Positions 11,911 through 22,961 of a DNA stretch of 64,000 nt are shown here, piece by piece. The notes under the pieces were generated by a model, which was given only the letters and a program-made list of their open reading frames with translations, was not told the DNA's origin and searched no databases. Every line of letters begins with the position of its first letter. The first letter of the stretch is position 1. Made by a program: the position numbers and the translations under genes. The DNA comes from Clarireedia homoeocarpa (Eukaryota; Ascomycota; Leotiomycetes; Helotiales; Rutstroemiaceae), in assembly GCA_001465935.1 (NCBI GenBank), contig LNKV01000061.1, positions 124,001-188,000 on the forward strand, given 5' to 3'.

Positions 11911-13537
11911 TCATAGCCGTGTGTCGATAGGTAGTCTTCCTTTCGCCATTCTCTGAATCTGACCCGCATAGTACTGACTTTGGTAGCCAGCACCGACTTG
12001 CTTCACTGGTGCATGTTTGAGCAAGAACGGCACCTTAAGGGGAGCCAAGGTCACAGTCGCTTTTTCGTCGGGAATTTCGGTGTTGAGTATAATCTCGTTC
12101 GGGAGTTTGGGGAGAACGGCTGCAGGTCGTGCGATACCAATGAGATCACAGGCACCAGATTGCAATGCTGCCTCCATTCCAGTCCGAGTCCTAAAACCGC
12201 CCGTAACCATCAAGACGATCTCGGGGAATCGCTCTCGAACCGACTGTGCGAATTGCAAAAAGAAACTCTCTCGCGAGCTTGCGGGTCTAGAGTTGTTCGG
12301 GAGACTCGGAGTAGTACTCGGCATTGCGTCAGTGGCGTTTGATTCCTGCATCATCCGAGGGTTCTCGTAGCTGCCACCAGAGATTTCGATGAAGTCGATA
12401 CCAGCTTCGACAATCAGATGGATTTGTTCCAGTGTGTCGTCAAGAGATTCATTACCAGATGCGTCCACACTGTTCATCTTGATGCCTATGCAGAACTCCT
12501 TGCTAGTCTGCTCTCGGATCTTATGGATAATCTCCACTACGATCGCAGCTCGCTTGGCCGGGGTACCTCCGTATTCGTCTGTTCGTTTGTTTGAGAGAGG
12601 TGATAGAAATTGAGCTAGCAGATACCCATGCCTAGTTAAAGGATCAATAAATAAAGTACCACGAGGGAGCAGGGATAGACTCACGCGCCATGCAGCTCAA
12701 CGCCCTTGAATCCTGCCTCGTAACACTGTTTGGCGCCATTCACAAACTGGTCTATGACTCCACCTATATCATCAAGCGTCAGCTCTCGTGGCGTGCCGAA
12801 GATGAATGCAACCACGGCACGTTCGAGCCAGCTAGGGCCGAAGTTCATGGGAACCGCAGATGGTGCGACAGTCTTTTCGAAAAAGCCACGATCTCCAGCG
12901 CCAATGGGAGACTGACGCCCGGCGTGGCACAGCTGAACAACAGTGGGCGCCCCTCCCCGTTGACATGTGGCAGCCCACGTCTTCCAGATTTCCATGTCAG
13001 CATCGCTTGGGGAAGTGGATGTGTGCTGCAGCGTAGCGACATCTCCAGGGCTGCCCAAATACTTTGAAGAAACTTGGACGTTTCCTAAGATAAGTCTCAA
13101 AATTAGCATATATTCATATTAGCTGCAGATAAAGCTAGCTGCGCTAATGCCAGGGCGACCACAATTTGGATATTTGTTATCCATTTCGTTTCAAAGTGAT
13201 AGACTCCCAGGATGGGAAGCCTGGTCTATGGGTTAGTGCACCCACAAAGGCTTTGTGGTGATCGTATATACCTGTGATGACCATGCCCCACCCGCCGTCT
13301 GCCCATTGCCCATAAGCCTTCAAAAACTTCTCATCGACTTTATGATCGGGTGCCATGGCTTCAGCCATTGCTCCCTGTCTTACGTCAGCGTTCATCTAAA
13401 ATCTCAAAATTTAATCTGCGATGTATTCTAGGATGTATTCTGGGGCGTATTCTGGGGCGTGTATCATTGCTTACCTTGCATAGACGATTTGGCAGCCGCA
13501 AGCCGCACGGCAGCGTAAGCTCATTCGATAATAACAT
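11911..13537 (-). CDS. Old Yellow Enzyme-type NADH:flavin oxidoreductase
   Basis: Exons (minus) 13537-13475, 13374-13272, 13084-12685, 12631-11911 give 428 aa. FMN-dependent reductase with a TIM-barrel fold; members reduce activated C=C bonds, and the natural substrate is usually unknown. Family landmarks: LPCGLRLPNRLCKGAMAEAM at the start, GWGMVITGNVQVSS, VVQLCHAGRQSP, GVELHGAHGYLLAQFLSP, NKRTDEYGGT, VTGGFRTRTGMEAAL and GIARP. Intron 1 has two possible acceptors; the downstream one (exon from 13374) restores the family's NRLxKxAM signature, whereas the upstream one would insert seven residues beginning MNADVRQ. Intron 2 is long (187 bp). It is convergent with the acetylesterase, about 200 bp apart. 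Confidence 0.9.
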
Positions 13538-16500
13538 GATTCTGTATGTAAAACCTATTGTCTAAAGGATTGGCGCTCGTCTTTGCATTCGTAGCATTTA
13601 TATGAGTTCTTTTCTTTTTGGGGACCGAGGCATTTAGCTCTGCTGCTAAGTAATCGAGTGGACAGCGTCGGGACAACTCTTCCCGTCGGCCTGATGAATA
13701 CACCGTGCCCGGCGCCGGCCTTCCGACATTCCTATATGACCTTAATGCTATGTGTCTATCAACTGCCAAACTGGAGAACGAACGGCTGTTGAACAAACGC
13801 CCCTCGAATGCAAACACGATAGCCATTTTGGCTGCTGATAATACGAAGTACATACGAAGGAAGTACATACGAAGTACGTACGAGATATTACTATACTGTA
13901 CCTGTTCACTTAGCGGTGTGGTCCGTGCGCGAATTTTCTCCTAGAGAGGGGCGAGAGGGGGCACGTGGGGTGATGGATGAGAATAGTTCCCCCCAATAAC
14001 AACGATAGTTCTAATGGTTGCGGAATAAGAACAAATCCGTAAGCGCGTCTTCGTCAAAGATATCCTCATTGACCCATTACCATCACGAGATTCGCAAGTA
14101 GAACCGAGTCTTTCTTTCCGATTCGCTGTGGTCCGACCAATTGACTGGGGAGATGGTCCCGAACTCCGTTATGCTAATCTGAAAGCCAGCACGGCCAGAT
14201 ACCCTCAGCCATGCTCTCCTCAAGCCGGTGGGTGGTACGATCCTTCCTGACTAGGCAACTGCGTTTCAATACCGCAGTCAATGCCGAGCGTTTGCTGTTC
14301 TTCAAAGTCTGCCGTGGAACATCTATTCAGTCGTGCGATGTGGCGGCGGCCGATTCAATCCCTACACGAGCCGCAGCGGGAATGTGTAGGACGCGTATAG
14401 CAAGATACTACTTGGGTATTACGGTTCACCTCATGGTCGGACTGCTCGGTGATATGGGCCAGCGACAGCAAGAACGAGCATATCTGGATTTTGACATTTT
14501 CAACGAGATGGCGTTTTCGAGCCAAGATGCCATGTTTCTGTACACTTGCAGGAGCTCAATGGCAGACAGCTATCACACGACACCAGAATGCACATATCCA
14601 GGATCATAACATGCCACCGCAATTGAATAACAACCTTTCTATACCCTCCCATATCTCCCTTCAAGTATACTTTGACCGTGGAACATGCCATCGCGATGAT
14701 GTTGGGAATGATAGCTCAACATTCGGGCTCATAGTAACCTTCCCAAAGGGTGAAGTCATCCGCATGCTTCTGGCAGCTCGGCATGCTTCCTAGTGGTCGC
14801 ACGCACGTAGAAGTCGTTCCAGAAAGCGCGATATAATTTGGATCGTATGAGCATGCCTGGTACTTATTTTTAAAAGTTTGGATAATTTCGGAAAAAGACG
14901 CGCTTTGCTTTTGTCAGCACTAAGTCATCCTGCATTATTCCGAGGCGCAGTACGGCACAGTGTCATTTAAATAGTCTGCATTGCGCAACTTTTGGAATCT
15001 TCTGTCTCTACTTGGACTTCTTGAATTCTGGAGTTTGTATTATTGGAGAATCGCACGAGGAGGATTCAAAACTTGGTTCAAGGGTGGCAAGTCAATTGCT
15101 GGTCTATTGGAAATGTCCTCAGCATCGGCAAGGATCCTCTTCACACCCATCGTTATCTCTACCTCGCGCTGGTCATTTGATTCTTTGAGCCATCTTTTTC
15201 CCGGCGACGAGATCGAGATGGATCGGAATCAACATTGCATCGACTGAAGGATCGCGTTGTTGCTACAGCGGATGCGACATTCAGAGCCTGTGCTATGAGT
15301 GTTGATCATTGAAACGAGTTATGGCGGCATTCTAATTTTTGTATGCCGGTATCATCTGATATCTACAATATCACTGGCCAAGAGAATATCGACGGTCGTA
15401 TTAACCGTAAAAAGATGAACGTGCACACAAGACGTAAGTATGCATATCTCGAGTCATGTCGTTATCGTCGTCTGGGGGCGTTATTGGCCCGACTGACAGA
15501 CAATCCAGCATCCGTAATATATCCGTAAATGTATCCTTGTGTCCCGTACTAGGCAGCTACACAGTCTATTTTCGGTCTTAGAACCGAAGATTGGCAGCTT
15601 ATGCGCGGCTGCCGGAATCGCGCTACAGATGCAAGGGCGAAGATCGAACTTGTAAGGCTACGAGTTCTGTAAGCACTCAAAATTTCGTGCTGCAAGCAAT
15701 TTCTAGGCTTTCGCTGACTTGTTTTTGGTAAGAGGTTGAAAACATTTTTCAACTGCTGCATTCAGCGTAGCAGTGTGCCAAGTCAGAGAGAATGTGTGTG
15801 GCACTTAACCTTCGCTCCGAAATGACTACCATTGATTCTCGTAGCTGAAGTATCGCTGTTGGACGTGTGCACGGCTTACTCCAATCACGGTTAGTTCTAA
15901 TACAGTACGAAATTTGAACTCACGTGCCTGGAGCCCACGTGAAATCTGCACCGTGCGGCGGGATGGCGCTGACGCTTATGTGCTCCGTATAATCAACCCT
16001 GGCAAGGCCCGGGGGCGCGATCGCATCCATTCAGAGAGGCTTTTCTGTGGCGTCTGCATTGTGATGGGCAGTGGGCCTACGGTTCTCCGAATTTCCCCGC
16101 TATCTTAGAACAAGGCTTTCGTGGATGCATGCAGTGCTAGATCTGTGCGGGCGGAGTGGACTATTTGATAGACGATATCAGTCATGGGGGTATGAGTCCA
16201 GGGGTGAGCCATGCCAATGACCATTCATTCAGTTTCTAAGGTTCACACATCGTCGAAGCCGGGCGCTACTCTGTTATATCCTCGCCAGACCTGTTTAGGC
16301 AAGTCACTACATATCAGTGACTACCGGGCTTTGACGACGTTCGTCTTCAAGGATTAATGCATCACCGACAGCAGGTCGAATTTATCACTGCAACGTTGAG
16401 GTTTCTCTGTCTTTTCCACAATGTTGTCTAATGTAATATTCTATTTTTGTCGAAGTTATCAATCGAGACCGTCGAGGATTAGTGCAGGCTTCTCGTAAGG

Positions 16501-16802
16501 TACTCTTGAGAAGGTGAAATGATCGTTCAAGGTCAGACAAGTAGCTGAACGACATGGCGCTCTCCTCAAAATTAGCTTCTTTTGAGTCTGCTGCCGTGTA
16601 GATAAATAGCTGCCTCATCTCCTACTTCTATCCCAACTCATCATCATCAAATCCTTCATTCTTTCATACATAGCTCAGCAGAGCCTGGGCACACGGATAT
16701 CCAGAGTCTTCTGAGAAACCCTTCTTAAGACATTTTGCATCGACCGAACACTTTCACGTCGTCTCATCCCTTCGAGGAGTCACATACAGTAACTCTTACA
16801 CG
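13538..16802. other. Gene-free stretch between OYE and GMC oxidoreductase
   Basis: About 3.3 kb. ORFs at 14211-14609 and 14981-15247 have no recognisable domain and no spliced partners. A short imperfect tandem repeat of acatacgaag-like words is at 13845-13880. The last few hundred bases are presumably the oxidoreductase promoter. Confidence 0.5.
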
Positions 16803-18883
16803 ATGGCATCTGTACGAGCTCTAGGCCTCTGTGCATTATTCTCGACCTCAGTTCTGGCCTTGTAAGTATTGTGATGAATATAACCACCTCACAGTGAGCT
16901 AATCATTTTGCTGCCAGAACTTCAAAACAAAAGCATTACTGGACACAAAGCCACACACGTAGTTCAAACAGCGAACAAAATGTAACCGAAGTTGATTACA
17001 TTGTCGTTGGTAGTGGACCCGGCGGTGGCCCGCTTGCTTCGCGTCTTGCTATTGCAGGTTTCGATGTTCTCTTGATTGATGCTGGAGATGATGAGGGCGA
17101 GCAACTCATTCCAGAGATTCCCATCATGCAGTTCAAGTCCACGGAGTATGAACCCCAACAATGGAACTTCTTTGTGCATCATTACGCAAACGAAACCCAG
17201 CAAGCAAGAGATACGAAGATGACTTATCTCACTACTGATGGAGAATATTATGTCGGCTTGAATCCTCCAGCAGATGCCGAACCACTGGGTATCTGGTATC
17301 CTCGAGCTGGAACACTCGGTGGTTGTTCAAATCACAATGCCTTGATCTCAATCTATCCTTTTGAAAGCGATTGGCAATATATTGCAGATATCACTGGTGA
17401 TGACTCTTGGGCTCCTGACCACATGAGAACATATTTCGAGAAAATGGAGCGATGCGATTACCTTCCAGAAGACACTGAAGGACATGGTTTCGATGGCTGG
17501 TTCAATATCAATCTCACCAGCCCCAGTCTCATTGCCCACGATGAGAACATTGTTTCATGGGTAATGGCTAGCTCTGCGGCCATCGGTGACAACCTTGGCT
17601 CTGGTGCTAACATTACGGCCGCTGGAGTCTCTGACGTTCTGCACCGTGATCTCAACAATAACTCCCCCGGGCGAGACAGCGCCGTTGGGGTATATCAAAT
17701 ACCATACTCTATTGACGGGAGAACAAGACACGGAGCGAGAAACTTCATCGTCGACACCGTCAACGCAGTCAAGCCAAATGGTGAGAAGAAATATCCATTG
17801 ACACTCAAGTTAAACACACTAGTTACAAAAATCCGTTTCTCAAACGACAGCATCCCTCGAGCCATCGGCGTGGATTTCCTCGAAGGTAAAAGTCTCTACC
17901 GAGCCGATCCCCGCTCTGGTAACAGCACCGCTGGAACCTTTGGAAGTGTCAACGCCCGAAAAGAAGTAATCATCGCAGGCGGCGCATACAACACTCCTCA
18001 GATACTCAAACTCAGTGGAATCGGTCCCAAAGACGAACTCGAATCCTTCAACATCCCCGTCATAGTTGACCTTCCAGGCGTCGGAACCAACTTACAAGAC
18101 CGCTACGAAACATCCACCGTCTCCAAGACCGATGAGCCATTCACTGCTGCAAATGGCTGCACATTCTTGACTACACCGGATGATCCGTGTCTCGATCAAT
18201 GGGAACACAATACTACTGATGCTGGACTTTACGCCACACCCGGTCTTGTGGCTGCTATAGTTACGAAGTCAAGCACCTCACCGTCAGATGCTGATTTGAT
18301 CATCTCAGGGGGGCCCGCAAATTTCAGGGGCTACTTTCCGGGGTACTCGGATCAGACTGCCGCGGATGCCTTGCATTGGGTTTGGCTTACATTGAAAGCA
18401 CAAACGCGAAACAGGGCCGGTACAGTGAAGTTGAAGTCAGCCGATCCGCGGGATACCCCGATTATTACGATGAATTCCTTTAATACCGGGAGTGCAGGAT
18501 GGGAGGATGATCTACAGGCTGTTTATGAGGGAATGGAACTCTCGCGAACTGTGCTGAATGATTTGATTCCGCTGAGGGGCAACTTCACAGAGGTGTGGCC
18601 GGGGCCGACGGTCAACACGGAGGAGAAGATGAAGGAATTCATTTTGGACGAGGCCTGGGGACATCATGCGAGTTGCACCTCTCCAATTGGAGCGGATGAT
18701 GATAAGATGGCAGTGTTAGATTCGAAGTTTAGGGTTAGGGGGACTAAGGGATTGAGAGTGGTGGATGCGTCGGTTTTCCCTAAGATTCCAGGGTATTTCG
18801 TGGTGGTGCCGACGTATATGATTTCAGAGAAGGCGGCGGATGTTATTATTCAGGATGCAAAGGGGAATGGGAATAGCAATTGA
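16803..18883 (+). CDS. Secreted GMC oxidoreductase (FAD-dependent, AA3-like)
   Basis: Exons 16803-16861 and 16918-18883 give 674 aa. FAD-dependent oxidation of alcohols or sugars, likely extracellular: a signal peptide (MASVRALGLCALFSTSVLA) precedes the FAD-binding motif DYIVVGSGPGGGPLASRL near residue 45, followed by LLIDAGDD. Other GMC blocks: RAGTLGGCSNHNALISIYP, GGAYNTPQILKLSGIGP, VDLPGVGTNLQDRYE, and GHHASCTSPIGADDDKMAVL near residue 602 with the expected catalytic His. Odd: the C-terminal block reads IPGYFVVVPTYMISEKAAD, so the second active-site residue, commonly His or Asn, is not obvious. It is longer than the ~580-aa GMC paralogue at 34.8 kb and only distantly related. Substrate cannot be inferred. 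Confidence 0.92.
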
Positions 18884-21029
18884 AAGGGTGGGCACCATTG
18901 AGGAGTGAAGAGGAAAGGGAAATAGAGGGAGCGAAACGGGACTATGAAAGGGAATGAGTGAGAAGAGAAGGCGCCCAGTTGTCAACTGATGAAGAGAAAT
19001 TCGAAGCAATGAATTGTTGATTGCGAGAACAGCTACCTGGACGGTGTAGATGGTAGAGATAGGGGTCTTTTGTTTCGTTCAATGGCTGCTGAAATTTTTG
19101 GGGGATTTCTTTTGTGTTGATTTTCGTATGGTAGAGACTTAGGGATTTTCCGTTTCGGTCGATGACCGCTGGACTTTTTAGGATTTATTTCTGGGTATGT
19201 TGAATCTGATATTAAACACTTCTCTTTCTTAGCCCTATTGTTCTTGGTCATGCCAATAGCGTATTGGAAACGCAGCCAACCACGGTACAAGATGCAAGTC
19301 TCTGAGCTTTGACGTCCCACGCTGCCACGACCAGCCAATATTTGATAGTTACAGTAATAAAACTTGAAAATCCGTACGGCAAGTACCGGGACTGGTATTC
19401 ACATTCTTATTCTCAATATAGTATTAGGGTTGTATGCTAACAGCCCAATACTGGCATTTGTGAGGTAGTAGACGTCTTTTTCGGACTCGGAATGTGAAGC
19501 CGTTGTCAGAATCAATGCACCCGCCACCGTAGAGGTCGAGCCGTGAAGTGAGTAGACCTTAGAGAGAATCTAGATTCGTCTAGTGTCGCATGTCAAACAC
19601 TTGTACATCTAGCCTTATTCCCTTTTGCTCATGCCGACACCGCGTTTGAATACACAGCCAACCACAGCACAAAATTTCAGCCGCAATGAACTCCTGTCTC
19701 CTGGCTAGAGTTGGTGTCTATGTGTAGCAGCACTCCTCTAGCCTCAGCTGAATCTGTGGCTGGAGTGTCGATCTCATAACCTATCCAATTGAAATCATTG
19801 TGATTTTTGCGTAGTCGGTGAGTAATGGAAAACGAAAGAGGAAATCTACGACTCTAAACTTTGAGGTCGTCAGGGGTATCTCCTTTCGGGAACTAGTGTT
19901 GACGCTAGTACGCTTTCGACAAGCTCTCAAGGCGGACTTGTCGCGAACTTCCGGAATTTGCGACAACACATCTCTTTGAACTCAATATTCATTCACCGAC
20001 ACAGTTTGTGGGCACGCTTTTGGGAGCTCCGATACGGAGAATGCACATCGCTTTCGCATTGAGTACCGCACTGTAGCGAATCCTTCTGAGCAAGGTGCAG
20101 ATCAGAGTCTATGAGAGTTGCGTAGAAGAACATACAACTTCAACCCCCTCTGGTGCGGCGAAACTGGCGTTGGACTTTTGCTCAAGGGTTTTAATTGCAG
20201 AGGCAGAGTTCAAGACTATTTCTGTCAATTGGACTTCTGACAACGGGCGATCTTTGGAACTTTCGGTCAATGATCTGCAAAATGACAGGTCTCGGCAATA
20301 AAGCTGCATCCGGATTGGGCAACACAGTGGCCTATCGACACTTCCTGCTCTTAAAATGCTTTGTAGCGTCTGTGGCTTGCGCACTCCAAGTGGAAATATA
20401 CCACCTGCGCGGGTTGGTGGGGAAATATAGTGGTATCCCGATAGAATCACCGTCAATGAACAAGAGCTGCTGAACTGAATCTCTATGGGTCTTGATGGTC
20501 CCACTTAGGAGAATTTTGCTGCAGTCCATGAATCGAGCCTCACTCGGTCGCAGTAGTTGTGATCGGCATTGGTCCATGCTTGCTTCCATACTCATTTCAG
20601 ACCTTCTAGCGCCATCCTAATGTTCTGTAGATCATGGCGTGGGGAACTGGTCGACGATCAGTATTCGCTTTGTTCGATCTATTGCTGTTCGTAGCCAAGC
20701 CTGAATCAAAATTCCCCGTCGTCGAATCTTGCGCTATCCACAGCAGCATCACCGAAATCTCCTGAATGAACGAACCGTAGTTCCATCTCCTATTCAATCT
20801 CTATTGTTTAGAGATCGTCGGTGTGGAATTGTAGCTGTCATCTATTCTTATATATACCGTCCTTTGTTCTCCCTCAACTACCTTTTTTTCATCATCAGCT
20901 CGCATCTCATTCACATTCCAATACTCTCTTTAAAGTCTCATACTCTTTGCAGTCTATCACTTTATATTAATAAATTAATACTTTAATACTCTAATCTCAG
21001 TCTTCGGATACCCTCAAACAACTCTCAAA
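18884..21029. other. Gene-free stretch before the secreted V/I-rich protein
   Basis: About 2.1 kb. It holds two diverged copies of a ~65-bp segment (19230-19295 and 19610-19675), small ORFs without support on both strands near 20.1-20.5 kb, and a pyrimidine-rich promoter and leader from about 20840. Confidence 0.5.
20847..20858 (+). promoter_or_regulatory. Putative TATA box of the secreted-protein gene
   Basis: The word cttatatatacc lies about 175 bp upstream of the ATG at 21030, followed by a long CT-rich leader. This layout is typical of strongly expressed fungal genes. Not tested. Confidence 0.35.
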
Positions 21030-22043
21030 ATGCGTTACTCAACCATCGCCGCTATCCTTAGCTTCACTTCCACTGCTTTCGCATTCGGAGACGTCAACGC
21101 TGGAGGCATCCAGAATGTCGCCAGCGGCAACGGCGTCGCCGGCGGCAACAGCATCGGCAACGTTGGAGGCATCAGTGCCAACGGCAACGGTGCCAACGGC
21201 AACACAGTCCAGAACGTTGGGGCAAACAAAGCCCTTCAAAACGCCGAGATTGTAAAAGGTCTCGCAGGCCGTGATGTGTACACCACCATCTACAGCACCA
21301 CCTTCTCAACCTTCGCCACTACCTACACCACCGCCTACACTTCTACCTCTACCTTGACCAACATGGCTACCACTACCATGTCAACTTCGACTGCCATTCA
21401 GACTAGCACCACCTCTACCAATGTTGTTTGCATTTCATCCATCTTGGATATTGTCCAGACTGCCCGAGCAACTGTCTTGGCTAAAATCAACATCATCAGC
21501 GGTCTCGTTGCCTCTGTCAAGGCCACTGTCGGTGGTTCCTCCCTTGCCTCTGTTGGTGCCTCTATCGGTGGTGCCTCTGTCGGTCTCACCGTCGGTGGCT
21601 CAAACACTCTTGCTGTCAGCGTCGTCGCTAATATTAAGGAAATCATCACCTGCCTTACCGCCGAAGTTGATGCCATTGTGGCCATCAACATTCCCGAAGT
21701 TCTTAGCATTGATGTCGTTGTTGCTGCCAACGTCTGGGTCATTGTTAAGGATGTTGAGTTCATCGTTGTCGAGCTCGTCCAAGTCTTGGAGAGCCTTCTC
21801 GTCAGCGTTTCGCTCACCGTCGACGTTGATGTCCAGGCTCAAATCAAGGTTACCATCGAGCTCCTTGCCAAAATCCTCGCCAAAGTTGTCGTATTCGTTG
21901 AAGCTCTTGACTGCACCAGCTGCGCAACTGCCGGTCAGGCCGATCTCATCGCCAACGTCAAGGCTGCTATCGGTGGCGTCCTCAACATTGCCAACCCTTG
22001 CCTCGCCAAACAGGGTTTGTCCCTCATCAACATCGTTTTGTAA
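21030..22043 (+). CDS. Abundant-type secreted protein, unknown family
   Basis: Intronless, 337 aa. Signal peptide MRYSTIAAILSFTSTAFA. Then three zones are visible: a Gly/Asn-rich zone (about residues 20-70, with NGNGANGNTVQNVGANK), a Thr/Ser/Tyr-rich zone (about 80-130) likely O-glycosylated, and a long Val/Ile/Ala-rich, Cys-poor zone (about 132-337) of amphipathic segments such as VDVDVQAQIKVTIELLAKIL with a CTSC motif near the end. Codon use is strongly biased to C-ending codons, as in highly expressed genes; that bias produces long shadow ORFs on the other strand. A TATA box and CT-rich leader support high expression. Cell wall, adhesion or surface role is an inference from composition only. 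Confidence 0.85.
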   Translation: MRYSTIAAILSFTSTAFAFGDVNAGGIQNVASGNGVAGGNSIGNVGGISANGNGANGNTVQNVGANKALQNAEIVKGLAGRDVYTTIYSTTFSTFATTYTTAYTSTSTLTNMATTTMSTSTAIQTSTTSTNVVCISSILDIVQTARATVLAKINIISGLVASVKATVGGSSLASVGASIGGASVGLTVGGSNTLAVSVVANIKEIITCLTAEVDAIVAINIPEVLSIDVVVAANVWVIVKDVEFIVVELVQVLESLLVSVSLTVDVDVQAQIKVTIELLAKILAKVVVFVEALDCTSCATAGQADLIANVKAAIGGVLNIANPCLAKQGLSLINIVL

Positions 22044-22961
22044 ACGATTTCCACGAATGGCAAAATACGAGGAGGAAGTTGTGGGGAGGATAATGGTAAT
22101 ATGATGTGACGGAAAAGATTGAATAGATTGGATGGTGGTGATATAGACAAGAATGTTGAGAACGGGTTTGGAGGGGATGGTTGAAGTGGAAGACGGCAGC
22201 GATTGGAGGACATAGATGTATATTAATTCACGAAGCGCACAAGGCAACATATCTGATTCTATAAAATATGCTGATCAAAAAAAAAAACTTTCCACTTCCC
22301 TTGTCGAATTGTGAACTGAAAACGAGCTTGGCTATAGCTCTGCCATCATTTTTGCATTTCATTTAAATTTCATGATAACTCTGTATTCCTGAACCTCCTG
22401 AAATGTTATCTATCCTGTTCGTATTAGAGCTCACTTCTCAGATCTCGTGTATGAACACTCCTGTTGAAAATGTATGCATCACCGACATATATATGAGAGG
22501 ACCATCCTTAGAAAAATTGATTTGTTTATTGCTCCTATACAATGCAGTAAGATTTGGCCCAATTGGAACAATATTCAATGGTCAGGGGGACTTCAGGCTC
22601 CATGCCGCGCTCATATGTGCCAAACTGCCAAAAATGGTCGTTTCTCTCGTCACTCAACTTAGTAGTAGGATCATTGGCAGTTGCACCAACTGTCACAGAG
22701 CTGTGCGACGGCGGGGGTGGCGCTGCAAATGTGGCTTCACACCCCTCACGTGTGGTACGAAGAGAGCTGCGGCCTTAATCCACAGGCATAAAATCGCGAA
22801 CGCGAAAAAAGTTGAACTTCAATTATCAATTCGAAGGCAGCCAGGATAGCTCCGAGAATTTCTTCCATACCCCGCCACACCGCTCGAGTAATCTAGCAGT
22901 GCGAGTAGTCTAGATACTGACATATTTTCTGTTTTATACCCTTCCAGCAAGCTCTACAAAA
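22044..22961. other. Gene-free stretch upstream of CCT7
   Basis: About 0.9 kb: 3' region of the secreted-protein gene, an A-run at 22278-22287, and the CCT7 promoter. ORFs here overlap each other and show no protein character. Confidence 0.5.

Noticed and set aside
14211..14609. 132-codon ORF in the 13.5-16.8 kb gap
   Set aside because: No family, no upstream or downstream exon that would extend it, and a competing overlapping frame of similar length.
21039..22250. Long ORFs opposite and out of frame to the secreted-protein gene
   Set aside because: They arise from the strong codon bias of the real gene and have repetitive, unprotein-like composition.
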